The translations under genes were made by a program, and so were the position numbers. The notes below the pieces were generated by a model. That model saw only the letters and a program-made list of their open reading frames with translations, did no database searches and was not told the origin of the DNA. Below are positions 1-15,324 of a stretch of DNA of 64,000 nt, in pieces; position 1 is the stretch's first letter, and each line of letters opens with the position of its first letter. Source of the DNA: Cichorium intybus. Taxonomy: Eukaryota > Streptophyta > Magnoliopsida > Asterales > Asteraceae. Where the stretch lies: positions 4,366,066 through 4,430,065 of the forward strand of contig CM042011.1 of assembly GCA_023525715.1 (NCBI GenBank), in the 5' to 3' direction.

Positions 1-2010
1 TTTGTAGGTTTACAGTACGAATTACCGAATGTATATCTTAGGTGGATAATTGTTTTTTATATTTTGCCAACCTGGATTTAAAGATGATATGTGGTAGGGT
101 ATATACAGTTTGCTATCCCCGAACCCTTTATTGCAGGTATTATTCATGCTTTATCGAAGAAGGAAGATTGAAATTTGCGAGGGCGTAATCACAAATCAAG
201 TATCACGCATTGGTTTTATGAGTTGTTTGTTCGATTACGAAAGCGATTAGGTGATAAAGCTAAGTTTTGTTTGTTTGATTTCAATGAGTCAGAACTCAAA
301 AGAGGAATACGTGATACTTTAAACAGATCGGTGAGTAGCAGCACCAAAATCATGGTGAATGGCCTCGTTGAATAGGTTGTCGAAGATTAGCAGCAACAAC
401 ATCTCGATCAACTTTCACACAAACATTACTCGAACCTGCTGGAGAAGGCTTCTTCGCAGAATCAGATCTTCCATCCATCGTGGCAGTTCCGATGGAGCTT
501 CATCAATTTAGCCAATTCGTACAAAGCATACTTGTAATAAAAGCGGTGGTTTCTGTACGACGGTTTTACTTTATGGCGCGAGTTAATTTCTTCCGGTGTG
601 ACCGTTCATGTAGTCTCTCATAATTTTTCATGTCTCTGGAATAGTTCTGTATTGGGATTTAATAAGATGGCTGTTGGGAGTTGGGACGTTCAATCCTTGC
701 TATGTGGATTTTTTGGAAGACTTTACCCAGGTGTGGTGATTGAAGTTTTCTTGGGATCACATTTTGTTCATAGTTTTAAGAGCTTTGGATTTCTGGTACA
801 TTTTGGACAGTAATACCCCTTAGATTAGTAAAGGCTGGATGCTTTGTTCTGTTTTGCTAAAATTGGACCAGATTACCCTTGTTGTTCTCAGGCTCGTGCT
901 GGCGTTGGTGTTTTGTTCTGGTGTTGCTGTTAGTTAATGCTCCTGTCCACATTTTTAGTTTAGTTGATAGCATTTTAGTTAATGCTCCTGTCCAAACTTT
1001 TGGACAAAATATGCACTACAAACTGGATTGACAACGTTTTTTTATTGTCAATTATAAGGACTAATTGTGTGAAATCTGGATTTGCTGTAATTTAAAGGGA
1101 TTTTGGGACAATTTCTGTGTTTGCTATAATAACATTAACGACCATTTCCAGAAAAAAATTATGTAATATCCTCCAGGACCATTTTTGTTTAAAAAAATAA
1201 CCGGGAAAATTTCTTAGACCATTTCTGTTAAAAAAATTCCCATTAAGGACCATTTTTTGTAATATCCTTATAACCGGGCATATTTCTTGGACCGATTCTG
1301 TCATTACCCTTGACCGGGCATTCTTTGTTATGAATTTCAGAAAATTAATTTTTTATGCTTCATAAACAAAGTAGGTTGCTATTATTAGCACCTTTTACAC
1401 AGTAAAATGCTAAAACCAACCGTGTAAAAAAAATTCCCATCAAGGTTTTTCTGTAATATCATGATAACCGAGCATAATATTTTGTTTTCATGACTTTCAG
1501 GAAAATTATTTTGTATTGTTCATTCACAAAGTACGATGCTGTTAGTAGCACCATTTACATTGTAGGATGCTAATGCATAGCGTACTTCCTAATATGTTTG
1601 TGGTTTTCATACAATATTTAATTTAATTTTCCAACCTTTTTTAGCTTTCAGCTATATTGTTAGTATTTGTTTTTTCTTTGCACCTCCTCTTTTTTGTGTG
1701 TTTTGCCTTAATGCAGAAAGACGGCTTAATAGAATAATATATATCAGGAAAAAGTGATCCAATAAGCTAATTTTGATTCATAAGCTAATTTTGATTCAGG
1801 TAAATGGAATTACATCGTTTTTACAATTATCAAAAAACAGTAAAATATGGAGCTCAAAGTTTAGTCAGCCGTCTGTGGCACAATCTGACCATCAAAAGCA
1901 ACGAACAAGCATAACAGTGGTACATAGTTTAATCTTCAAAACACGCCTTCAGTTCCAACAATTGAGACAAAACCCCATTTAGTCTACCGTAGATAGAAGC
2001 TACCAAAGAA
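1..2010. other. Unassigned 5' stretch with internal repeats
   Basis: No gene could be built here. A 42-codon ATG-to-stop frame lies on the minus strand at 350-478, rich in Ser, Pro and Ala, and an open frame without a plausible start covers 175-375 on the plus strand; neither is recognised and both may be chance or relics. Positions 1100-1600 hold an imperfect duplicated block: the phrases around 'aaaaaattcccat', 'gtaatatc', 'ataaccgggcat' and 'gctattattagcacc' recur at about 1227-1390 and 1428-1575, suggesting a decayed repeat. Confidence 0.4.
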
Positions 2011-2013
2011 CAA

Positions 2014-2130
2014 TCCAGTTCCAGTTCCAGTTCCAGTTCCAGTTCCAGTTCCAGTTCCAGTTCCAGTTCCAGTTCCAGTTCCGGCTCCGGCTCCGGCTCC
2101 GGTTCCGATTCCGATTCCGACTCAGATTCC
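2014..2130. repeat. Hexanucleotide tandem repeat (TTCCAG)n shifting to (GGCTCC)n
   Basis: About twelve copies of the 6-mer CCAGTT are followed by CCGGCT, CCGGTT, CCGATT and CCGACT variants. The period stays 6 while the word drifts, typical of slippage plus point mutation. The minus-strand open frame through it reads as Ser-Glu, Pro-Glu and Leu-Glu dipeptides purely because of the repeat. Confidence 0.9.
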
Positions 2131-2563
2131 GGAATTAGATGAAACAAATTTCATTTGAAACAGTTCTGAGAACGTATTAAACTCGAAAAACTAATCATAC
2201 CTTGCTCAGCTAATCGATTTTTAAAACCAACGCCTGATGCTATTCATAGTTTTCATTTGATTCAAATGGTCGATTTTCTCCTCCAGGTCGTGAAAGACAT
2301 CTGCAATCAAGGGTGGGTATAATCGAAATGTATATAACCCTAGTTTAATCTTTAATGCCCACGTATCAACTTTATATCCACGTTTGCAAAAATTATTTAT
2401 TCTGTTTTCCACGTAATATATACACCCGGTTAATTACATTCTAAACCTATAAATTGGTTTAAATTAAAAGGTGACTAATAATTTGTTGGGTTTTTTAAAC
2501 TAAAATATAATTTAAGGGTTTTTTTGTATCATAGCCTATAAATGGTAGGGCTTTTTTGTATTT

Positions 2564-2695
<132 letters not shown>

Positions 2696-4087
2696 GTTTA
2701 ACAATTATTGTGTGATTATAGGATCAAATGTGGAGCGTCCGATTGAAATGATCAACGGTGTTAGATTCAGGGGCCTAATTGCAAAATTATAAAAATTAAT
2801 TTATCAGATTTTGCAATTAAACCCTTATAAATGGTATTTTAGTCTATTAATAAATATTTAAAAAAGAAATGTCCAATTTATCTCCTAATTTTGTGGGATT
2901 AGGTGAATAAAAACTAAAAATTAAAAACTAAAAATTGTGTTATGTCGAACCTTTAAGTCTATTAATAAACCTTTAACTTTTTTACAGTACTTTTGAATTC
3001 TTAAAGAATAGTTTGTGAGTTTTTAAGTTAAGTACAGTACTACCTTCGAATTCCCATAGAATACATCAAATTTTTTGAACCATTCTTAGAAAATGGACTT
3101 ACTTGTGAATAAAAAACGTATCATTCTCGTAGAATGACCATGTTTATGTCAAATACGCACAAAACCCTCATATACATTCTTAAAGAATGTGATACCAAAA
3201 CACAAACCAATAAAAACTAACACTCATTCTCAGATAATGGGGTTCGATATACAACAAATTTGACACTGCTCAAAACGATTTCACACTTATTATCACATAA
3301 TTGGTCGCACATCCCAAAATCTGAAACAAAAAATACATTTTTCAAAGAATTGAACTTCTAATACACGACTATTCAACGTGCGATTACACGATTATTCTCA
3401 AAGAATGACTTACAATTAAAAAAACGTTCACACTTTGAATGTAACATGTACATTCTTGGAGAATGTAACATGTACAACATTCTTGGAGAATGTAACTTGT
3501 ATATTCTTCTACAACATCGTCTCCTCCCATCACGCAACCTTTGATTGTCTTCCCCTGTTGTCGCATCTCCGGTCGTCGACAGCGCCTGCGCCACTTTATT
3601 TTTCTTTTTTTTTTATTCATGTTTTCTGCAAAAAAAACATAAACTACCAAATTAATAAAAAACAACAAATTTTTTGCTTAAACATGTTAATAAAACATAC
3701 AACCAATTTAATCATAAAAGCAACTAAAATGTAAATCCTAAAAAGAAGAAGGAAACTAACAATGAATTTACATCGCCGTATTTCCTTTTCATTTTGCCGC
3801 ATGTGTTTTATTGCACGTTCAATTAACTTTGCCAGCATCAATTTTCTTTTTTGTTATGGATGAAACCGACGAGAAAAAAAACGTAAGGAGAAGCAGAATA
3901 AGGTTGAAGAAAATGAGGCGGTTGTTAGGGTTCTACCATAATTATAGGCTTTTTTAGGTAAATTGGTTTGTTATTTTAGGATAATAATTTAATTAAATGG
4001 AAAATTCCGAAATTAACTCTATCGATTGATTGGTCCAGAATTGGTCCTACATTCATACAATACTTATGATTTATATATGAACCTAGT
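2696..4087. mobile_element. TA-flanked non-autonomous element, copy 1
   Basis: The left end carries TATTGTGTGATTATAGGATC after a short AT leader. The right end, read on the minus strand (about 4015-4085), carries AAGTATTGTATGAATGTAGG and then CCAATTCTGGACCAATC. The same terminal phrase bounds the neighbour at 4116-5458, so the two are one family. The element sits exactly between two TA microsatellites. The interior holds about eight copies of the palindrome CATTCTNNNAGAATG or close variants (near 2996, 3080, 3122, 3174, 3223, 3389, 3449 and 3477). No transposase is visible. Class is uncertain: Mutator-like or a microsatellite-targeting element such as rice Micron are candidates. Confidence 0.6.
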
Positions 4088-4115
4088 TATATATATATAT
4101 ATATATATATATATA
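4088..4115. repeat. TA microsatellite between the two TA-flanked elements
   Basis: A 28-bp TA run that ends element 1 and begins element 2. Confidence 0.9.
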
Positions 4116-7134
<3,019 letters not shown>

Positions 7135-7144
7135 AGTCTAAACT

Positions 7145-7505
7145 AGAGGTGCACAAAAAAAACCGGTTTTTTAAATAACCGAAAATAATAACCGAACCGG
7201 TTTTTTTAATAACCGGTTTTTTAATAACCGAACCGGTTTTTTAACCGAACCGGTTTTTTAGCCGGTTTTTTATCTGAAACCGAACCGGTTTAAAAACCGA
7301 AAAAAAACCGGTTTTTCTTCCGGTTAACCGAACCGAACCGGTTTAAAAATCGAAAAAAACCGGTTTGAAACTCAATCTCGTTTAAAAAAAAACCGGTCAA
7401 AACCGGACCGGTTATAACCGAAACCGGTTTTTAAAAAAACCGGTTTTTAAAAAACCGGTTTTTAAATAACCGAAACCGGTTTTTAACCGGCTTTTGTGCA
7501 CCTCT
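7145..7505. mobile_element. MITE with iterated CCGGTT interior and 10-bp target duplication
   Basis: Perfect 14-bp terminal inverted repeats AGAGGTGCACAAAA / TTTTGTGCACCTCT bound 361 bp. The flanks are a perfect 10-bp direct repeat AGTCTAAACT at 7135-7144 and 7506-7515, a length usual for Mutator-like elements (8-11 bp). The interior is almost entirely permutations of AACCGGTTTTT and AACCGAACCGG, so it can pair with itself in many registers. No coding capacity. Confidence 0.8.
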
Positions 7506-7515
7506 AGTCTAAACT

Positions 7516-8215
7516 AGGTTCTTTTTTTTTTTTTTTTTTTTGAAGATCCTATTTGATATTGAATTTTATTTTTTGCTTTTTGTTTTTTCAATACTAATCT
7601 TATACACTAAAATCAATATGTTAAAATTTGATATTTTGTTTAACTGTTAGTCAATAAATTTCTTTGTCCAAAAAATTACAATATTTTTTAATATGATTAT
7701 GTTCCATATGTTTTAATGAATATTAATTTTTTTCATTAATAATTAGGGGTGAGCATAATTTGTTTCAGTTTGATTTTTACTAAAACTGAAACCACACCAA
7801 AAATCTCGGTTTTGTACTTAAGGAAAACTATCAGTTATTTTTATCGTGTTCGGTTTTATTTATATTTTCAAGTTTATTCGTTAACCATGATGATACAATT
7901 TAACCAAAAAAGGTAAATACTATAAATAATGCACAACGATGTCAATGCATGTTCGTTAATTTAATTTTCAAGGAACACGAAAATGCATGTTAATCAATTT
8001 AAACTTAATGTTACCATAGGGATCCTTCGATTGCCACCTTGTTTCTCTTCTGGACCAGCTTTCTGGATCATTAGATTATTGATCATATTTCTGCATGATA
8101 TTTCAGACAAGAGCATGTTCTGTCTTTGTATACGAAACAGACACATGTTATTAGATAAACAAATAATCATGTCTACTTGCTTGTTTGTTCATTGTTTGAG
8201 GATCGAGTTAATTTG
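7516..8215. other. Intergenic with a fragment of a GGGGTGAGCA-ended repeat
   Basis: A poly-T tract lies at 7520-7542. At 7744 the sequence TTAGGGGTGAGCATAATTTG matches the left-end style of the pseudo-palindromic repeats at 28755 and 53054; no matching right end was found, so it is probably truncated. No gene is seen. Confidence 0.4.
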
Positions 8216-8536
8216 GGAACTGTAACGCCCCAAAATCCAGTATAAAAATTTCGTTTTAAAACGGTTCAAATACATAATCGGGTTATCAAATTAAACCATT
8301 TCAATTAAAATTTAATATTTGAATCATATAAAATCGTATTTAACAAAACATTTGCAAACATTATCCAGCTGAATACTTGATTGATAAAAGGCCTAATATA
8401 CGGTACAGTCGCGCCGTGCTCCAAGTTCAAGCCAGCAAATACCTGAAAAACAGTTAGGGTGAAAGAGTAAGCACAAAGCTTAGTGAGTTTCCCAAAATAC
8501 CACAGGATTCATCACATAAACACAATCATCACCCTC

Positions 8537-8760
8537 GGGTGCCCAGGTACGACCGGTCATGCATCGTCATTCATCATGCAGCAACTCGGGTTTAAACATC
8601 ATCGAGTGCCCAGGTACGACCGGTTATGCATCGTCCTTGATAATGCAACATCTCTCAGAGTTATCAACTCATTCTTTGATCTTCGGGTGCTCGGGTACGA
8701 CCGGTCATGCATCGTCCTTGATCATGCAGCAACCATCGGATCGATCAACTCATTCTTCAG
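8537..8760. repeat. Three-copy direct repeat within the solo LTR
   Basis: The phrase GGTACGACCGGTCATGCATC occurs with small changes in copies beginning near 8537, 8604 and 8685, spaced 67 and 81 bp, each followed by a TGATCATGCAGCAA-like tail. Repeats of this kind are common in the U3 part of plant LTRs and may hold enhancer sites; that role is inferred. Confidence 0.8.
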
Positions 8761-9167
8761 TCGCCGGAGCGAATCCAACGACTGTCACATAAAAGCACAC
8801 AGCCTAAGCATACAGCCTAACCCATCGGGTTTCTATTATCAACTCAACAGTCAAATAATGTAAGGCACTCCTAGCTACCATACATTTTTACACAAAATAA
8901 TTAAGTTACCGATGCATGTAACTTCACCCATAATATAGTGAGAAGACTCACCTGATCCGCAAAGCCAAGCAGCATTCCACAGGCGCGTCTTCAGATCCGA
9001 TATCGCAAACTTCCTAACAAGGATAAACTCCACTTAGAACTTCTTAAGCTTGACCAAACAGGATAAACCTCTAAGATTGGTGCCCCGAACTCTCAAGTTT
9101 GACCAAAAGTCAAAGTAGTCAAAAAGTCAACGGGTAAAGGTCAAAGTCAACAAAAGTCAACAGACAC

Positions 9168-9972
9168 AGTTAGCGTCACTAACTCCCTAGTTAGCGTCGC
9201 TAACTATGATCAGCCTCAAAAGTCCATTAAGATCTTAATTCGCTTAGCCAAAGTCTTAATTAATCTAGGGACCTTCCAAACAGTTTCCCAATTCATAAAA
9301 ATCCTAACTTTATCATTTAACTATAACTTTCCTAGCTCAAGAACAAGATCCAAGTCCAAAATGGTCCACAACTAACCAAAATCACCAAAGAGAGTTTGGC
9401 TTACTCTCTAAACCATTCCAAAGGTTCTAAATCAGGGATTTAAGGCATAAAGTTTCAGACTTTATCCTTCTCAATCATGGACAATCACCAAAAGGGATCA
9501 TTACACTAATTTAATTCATAAACACTCACTTAAATCATAAGAAGAACCATAAAAATACACAAATATGGAAACTTTACTCATAATGGTCTAGAAACAAGGG
9601 CTTTAGCTGATCTTCACTTAAACAAAGCTTCCTAGCAACACCTTACATGTTCACAGCATCATAATCTCTTCAAAAATCCATCTAAGAATACCAAGATCAT
9701 CATAAATCACTACATACGACCTAGAGAGGGAAAATCACTAGTTTGTGAGCTGAAATGATGCATATGGCGGCTGCCCTAGGGTTCCTCACCCTTATAAGTG
9801 GCCTAAACTTCAAAATCTAGGGTTTTGGCCCAAGATTAGCAGTTAGTGTCGCTAACTGAGATCGTGCAAACCAACTCACCTGACCACACATTAGCGATGC
9901 TATTTAATCCATTAGCAACATTAATAGGTGACATTAGCGACGCTAATGTACCTCATTAGCGACGCTAATGGT
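9168..9972. repeat. Dispersed palindromes TTAGCG-N-CGCTAA in the solo LTR
   Basis: Perfect or near-perfect inverted words recur: GTTAGCGTCACTAAC and GTTAGCGTCGCTAAC near 9170-9206, GTTAGTGTCGCTAAC near 9842, a decayed copy near 9891, and CATTAGCGACGCTAATG twice near 9932 and 9955. They form two clusters about 640 bp apart. Function unknown. Confidence 0.75.
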
Positions 9973-10072
9973 AGACCTCCCCAAATCTCCAAAAACTTAA
10001 CCCCTTAAATTCCAACATTTATTCCTTTAAGCCGCGAACTTGAACATTTTGGGATTAGTGTCTTACAGGAAC

Positions 10073-10317
10073 TTTGTACCATTCTTGATGTTCTAGTTAC
10101 CATCAAATTCAACATGACTGATTTTTATAGAAAATACAATTTGAGCATTCTTGATTTCTTGCTCTTCTAGAAAGCAATAATACGACATTTAAGTCCGAAT
10201 TGTTTCAGATTCTAATCAATAGTTTTTTTATTGCCTTCCAATATGTGTCCTTCGTTATTGCTTCGGTCTACTTGCTTTATCATTTTATCCATATACTTTG
10301 CGTCGTTTGTATTCCAC
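10073..10317. other. Intergenic
   Basis: No gene or repeat recognised between the solo LTR and the next MITE. Confidence 0.4.
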
Positions 10318-10320
10318 TAA

Positions 10321-10532
10321 GGCTGTGTTTGGCGCACATAAGCTAGCTTAAAAGCTACCTTATTTTTTGAGCTTATTGTATTTTGGCGTTTGGCAAAACC
10401 ACTAAAGTAGCTTATTGTATCTTAAAAAGTAGCTTATAAGCTAGCTTTTCATAAGCTACTTGAAGCTAGCTTATTGAAAAGCTAGCTTATAAGCTAAAAG
10501 CTAGCTTTTCAGCTAGCATGCCAAACAGAGCC
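10321..10532. mobile_element. PIF/Harbinger-type MITE with AAGCTAGCTT interior
   Basis: The 212-bp element runs from GGCTGTGTTTGGC to GCCAAACAGAGCC and is flanked by TAA at 10318-10320 and 10533-10535. The 3-bp TAA/TTA duplication and GGC-type ends are diagnostic of Tourist-like MITEs. The interior is built from the self-complementary word AAGCTAGCTT and its neighbours. Confidence 0.85.
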
Positions 10533-10535
10533 TAA

Positions 10536-11370
10536 GAGTATTTTAGTCATTCTTGGTTATTTCTTATATTTAAAATGATTTTAAGTTATAAAAATGTTTA
10601 AAATTCTTTTGGAAAATATGTTATCTTAGAAGCTTATTTAGAGTATATATGATATTTAGAATTTAGGTTGGATAAATATGATAATTTGGTGTTTGTTTAG
10701 AACATATATTAAATACTCCTTATTATGAATAAACCTTTTACATCTGGTTAAATTGGTTTTTTAAAGCAAAATATTTTTGATTAAATCATTAAAAATAAAC
10801 TATATTGGTTTTTATAGAATTCGAAGTTCTGTAACTAAATAAAGTTACCAAGAAACCCATTAAAATGGTTGTTGTCAAAGAAAAAACCAATTTTTCCTTG
10901 TTTAAATCAGAAAACTATTCTATTTTATTATCTTTTTTCTATTAAGCACCATACTTCCAATTTTTTTCACATTAAGACATTATACTTGAAAAAGTATCGT
11001 CAATTGTTTCATTGTACTTTCAGTTTTTTTAACACTATACTTAAAAATAATAATGTAATTATACAGTAATAAATTGATTCGTATTTGTGTTATTGTACGA
11101 CGTTCATTTTACCACCTCTAATTATCTTTCTTAATTTGAAGGTTTTCAGTTTTTACAAAATTAAAGCATTGCAAGTTTGATTGTATAAAGGAAGTTGACA
11201 CTTAAAGAACTCAATTACCTTTCTATACCAAGATTCGTAAACAGAATTAATGAAGAACTCGCAAATCGAGAATCAAAAATTACTAGAGATGAGACTCGGA
11301 TCTTAAAGCTGGGACAATATACGACAGTTCTTAGAGCCATCTCTTATTAAGTCTTTATTTGAATGCTAAA
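10536..11370. other. Intergenic, AT-rich
   Basis: No recognisable gene, RNA or terminal-repeat structure. The 66-codon frame at 10869-11069 is low-complexity Phe/Asn/Lys-rich and unconvincing. Confidence 0.4.
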
Positions 11371-11489
11371 ACTAAGTAACATGATGCATAAATGCTAATT
11401 GCCACGCCACCTTGTAATTTGACATCAAATCTTGCGCGATACCTACATAGAATATGAGTATGTTATAGAATATTAAGAAAATATCCTTG

Positions 11490-12165
11490 AGTGCAGTTGA
11501 TTTTTGCAATTTTGGTCCAAAAAAGTTCTCTAATGAATTTGGTGCTTGTTGGTGGTTATGGTAATGTTTTTTGGTCATTGTTTCAAGTAAAATAACTTGT
11601 TTTGGTCCCTGAGTATAGTGCTTTTTTTCAATTTTGGTACCAAAAAGTTTTCTCTTGCAATTTTGGTCCTTATTAGGTTTTTGTAGTGGTTTTTTTGGTC
11701 CCTGTTCCAAGTAAAACAACTATATTTTTGGGACCAAAATTGCAAAAATCAGCAATACTTTGAAACCAACAATTGTCATTTTACTTGAAACGGTGACCAA
11801 AAATGTTACAAGAACCACAAATAAGGACCAAAGTTTTTTAGACCAAAATTGCTAAAATCAGCTATACTTAGGGGCCAAAAATGAAATGTACGATATAGTT
11901 AAATAAATTACATTTTGGGTCTCCGAGTATAGCTAATTTTTTCAATTTTGATCCTTATTTAAGGTTCTTGTAGCATTTTTTTGTCAATGTTCCACATAAA
12001 ATTACCTTTGGTCTCTGAGTATAGCTGACTTTTGTAATTTTGGTCCCACAAACAGTCATTTACTTGGAACAGGGGACAAAACGTTACAAAAACCTCAAAT
12101 AAGGACAAAAATTGATTTAAAAAAAAAAAAAAAACCTATATTCAAAGACCATAAATGTGATTTAT
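11490..12165. repeat. 'TTTTGGTCCCTGAGTATAGC' dispersed foldback repeats, 3' flank of the SIN3-like gene
   Basis: Phrases TTGCAATTTTGGTCC, GGTCCCTGAGTATAG, TTATTTGAGGTTTTTGTA and CAAGTAAAATGAC appear in one direction and then as reverse complements (for example GGGACCAAAATTGCAAAAAT near 11731), giving self-complementary blocks at about 11490-11890 and 11915-12160. The same family lies in introns 12 and 18 of the adjacent gene. The minus-strand frame at 11372-11719 is only this repeat read through. Confidence 0.8.
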
Positions 12166-12375
12166 TCTTTTATACATATAGTGAGGGGATCTAAGTCTTT
12201 TAGCAAATAAAACAATGAACCGATGAACGGAATGATGGAATCTGAAGGGTTCTATTTATTTGGCATCCAAACATGCCACGGAATGGAATCTCGAATTCCA
12301 ATCCCATCGGATTCCACCGGAATTTAAAGTTTTAAGAAGTTGGTTAATTATGTCACATACCTCGACCATTATGTG

Positions 12376-15290
12376 TCATGTTGATGTGCATCGAATCCTA
12401 GACTGAAGCACCTTCCGGAACTTCTGTACTTGGTGTGAATAACCGTTTGAAAGTTGGACAGATTGACTTGATGATATACTTTGACCATTCACCTTTCTTC
12501 GGCCCTTACGCACCATAGAATCTTCTGTATCTAAAACATACGATATCTGCCACACACAACCCTCACAAGTCAACAAAAAAGAGTAAATTACACTTTGGTC
12601 CCTCCCAATTATATTTTATTTCTTTTCAATTTTGGTCGCAAAAAGTTTGCTTTTCAGTTGTCCTTATTTGAGGATTTTGTAGAAGTTTGTGTCCCTGTTC
12701 AAAAAAATGCCAATTTTTTTGGAACAAAATTGCAAAACGGCTATACCGAGGGATCAAAAGTAGTCATTTTACTTGGAACAGGGACCAAAACATTACACAA
12801 ACCTCAAATAAGGACAAAAATTGCAAAAGAAAAGTTTTTAGGATAAAAACTTTAAAAATTTAGACTTAAAAAATAAAAGATTAACCTTAAATGTTAGGCA
12901 ATTTATCTTGCATTCCATCCTGTTTAAAATAGAAAGTCCCTCCATGGCCTGCACCATTGCCATATCTTCATTTTCACAAGCATATTTTCTTTTGTTTCTG
13001 CAATGACGAAGTTAATTAGATATAATTTTATTTTATTTTTACTTAACTAATTAACAAAATTAAAACGAAAATGATTTAGGTTTTTACCTCTTTAAAAATA
13101 TCCTTGGCTTCTCTTTTCCATTAAGATATTGAGTGGTTGGATAGGGTGTAAAATTTGGGTCGATTGAAAAGGCTGGTGGTTCTGATGTCTCACAAATGGT
13201 GTCCATTAGCCGGATTGTTAATTGGGTTTGTTTATTTGTTTCTGGTACAAGTGACTGATAAATAAATGTGTTAGTTAAATTAAAACAGTAACATTTTTGT
13301 TGGAGTACAATTAGAAGAAAAAAAAACAAGGGTAAAATAGTACTTACATGCTCGAATCTATAAATGTTGTCATCGTTAACGATTACTCTTGCATTTGCGG
13401 TATAAAGTTCATCTATGAATCTTTCAGGTTTTCTCATATTTTCGTATGCATAGAGGTTAAGAAGCTTGTTATCAACTTCATCCCCCGCGATTGCTAGCAG
13501 CTGTGGAGGGTATTATGGGCATAAAACTTAATAGTCATATTGGAGAGTGATGCTTTTATTGAAGCAAAAAATAAAAAGAAAAAGTAAATGACATGTCACC
13601 TGTTTAGAAAGCTTGTAGATTAGTTTGTCTAATGTAAAGACAGGGAATGACCAAGTCCCAAGAACCGTTCGACATTCATCTTCATATTTTGCACTATCAA
13701 TAACACCACCTAGAAAACTGTAAAGTAAATCCAAGAATCTGAAACAAAAAAACAAAAAAAGATAAGTCATAATATTTATTAAACAACAATAATTGACGAA
13801 TTTAAAGTAGCCAAAAGACCTAGCATATGAATCATTAGGTGTTGTGTCACTTGAACCCCTCCATTTATCATTAGCAGACTTTTCTTTCGCTTCCTCTAAT
13901 CTCAAGTACAGTGTCTGTAAATTCAAAAGAAAAATATAAATATAAACCAATAAAACTGTACAACATCAATAGTTTATAACATGAGTCTTACTTGATGGAG
14001 TCTGAAGAAAACATAGAAGGAATCACTTCCGTAAAAAACCCGAGGATCATTTGTGTCATTACGCGATACTTCAGGGACATACTTTGTAAGCGGCTTCACT
14101 GTATCCAAAAAGAGTTCTGAAAACGGTAAAAGGGTTTCATGTACATCTCCTTCCCCTTCACCTTCACCTTCACTCTCGTCCTTGTCATCATGATCTTTAG
14201 GGGACCCATCCGCCACGTCAGCAGTTTCACTACCTGAACCGTCACCATTCTCACTGTCACAAGATGACCTATGTGCACTTTCTTCACCTTCATCGTCTTC
14301 ATGGAACCTATTTTGGCAACGTACTTTGGTTTTAGTCTCTTTAAATGCTGCAAAATTATCCTCTTCAAAATCTCCATTTGGAGATAATTCACCCTCTTCT
14401 TTGTCAACTTTATGGTTTCCAATCGTGGTATTTACGTCTTTGCCCTCACTTTGTCTTTTAGCGGTTTTTGCAACTTCTTGACTTCCGTTTATTGATTGAG
14501 GGCGAGGGGGGACATTCAACATGGGTTCCACAAAAGTAGTCCAGATCTTCATGACTTTATTGAATTGTTCAGGGGTAGAATTTTGTGGAATGTAATATTT
14601 CATGAGGTTATGTATGTCTTCATGGACATCTGAATCATGATACTTAAATTCTTGATGTGGCGTACGGTTTTGTCTTTTCATACTAAAATGCTGATAAATG
14701 TTTTCGTTTTTAGACTTCTCGTCGCTGATTTCCTTGATTTCCGCCAATAATGCTGCAATATTAAAAATAAATATTAAATTACAGTTCTGGTCCCTGAGTA
14801 TATTTTATTTTTGCAATTTTAGTCCCAATATATTTTCTCTTGCAATTTTGGTTCTTATTTGAGGTTTTTGTCACGTTTTTGGTTCATGTTCCAAGTAAAA
14901 ATGACTGATTTTGGTCCACGACTATAGCTGATTTTTTGCAATTTTGGTCCTTATTTGAGGTTTTTGTAATCTTTTTTGTTCATGTTCCAAGTAAACTGAC
15001 GGATTTTGGTCCCTGACTATAGCTGAATTTTGCAATTTTGGTCCTAATAACTTTTCTCATGCAATTTTGGTCCTTATTTGATATTTTTGTAACGTTTTTT
15101 GTCCAAGTTCCAAGTTAAATGACTGATTTTAGTCACGATTTTTTGTCCCAAAAATATAGTCATATTGCTTGGAATAGGACCAAAAACATTAGAAATTCCT
15201 CAAATAAAGTCCAAATTGGCAAGTGAAAACTTTTTGGGACCATAAATTGCAAGAATCAGTTCTGGTCCCTGACTGAAAATGTAATTTACT

Positions 15291-15324
<34 letters not shown>

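Larger units (their letters stand above)
8221..10067 (-). mobile_element. Solo LTR, 1,847 bp, Gypsy-like
   Basis: The segment starts TGTAACGCCCCAAAATCC and ends GGGATTAGTGTCTTACA (TG...CA) and is flanked by a perfect 5-bp duplication GGAAC at 8216-8220 and 10068-10072. There is no internal domain or second LTR, which points to a solo LTR left by LTR-LTR recombination. Sense is probably minus: read that way, a TTATAAGG box near 9795 precedes a leader-like segment, and the LTR begins TGTAAGACACTAATCCC. It contains a three-copy direct repeat (8537-8760) and a series of GTTAGCG-type palindromes (9168-9972). The open frames inside it are not genes. Confidence 0.8.

Noticed and set aside
1929..2147. 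Minus-strand frame of Ser-Glu, Pro-Glu and Leu-Glu dipeptides
   Set aside because: It is entirely the hexanucleotide repeat at 2014-2130; no other protein signal.
14096..14422. Minus-strand Lys/Val-rich frame
   Set aside because: It is a shifted frame of exon 13 of the SIN3-like gene.
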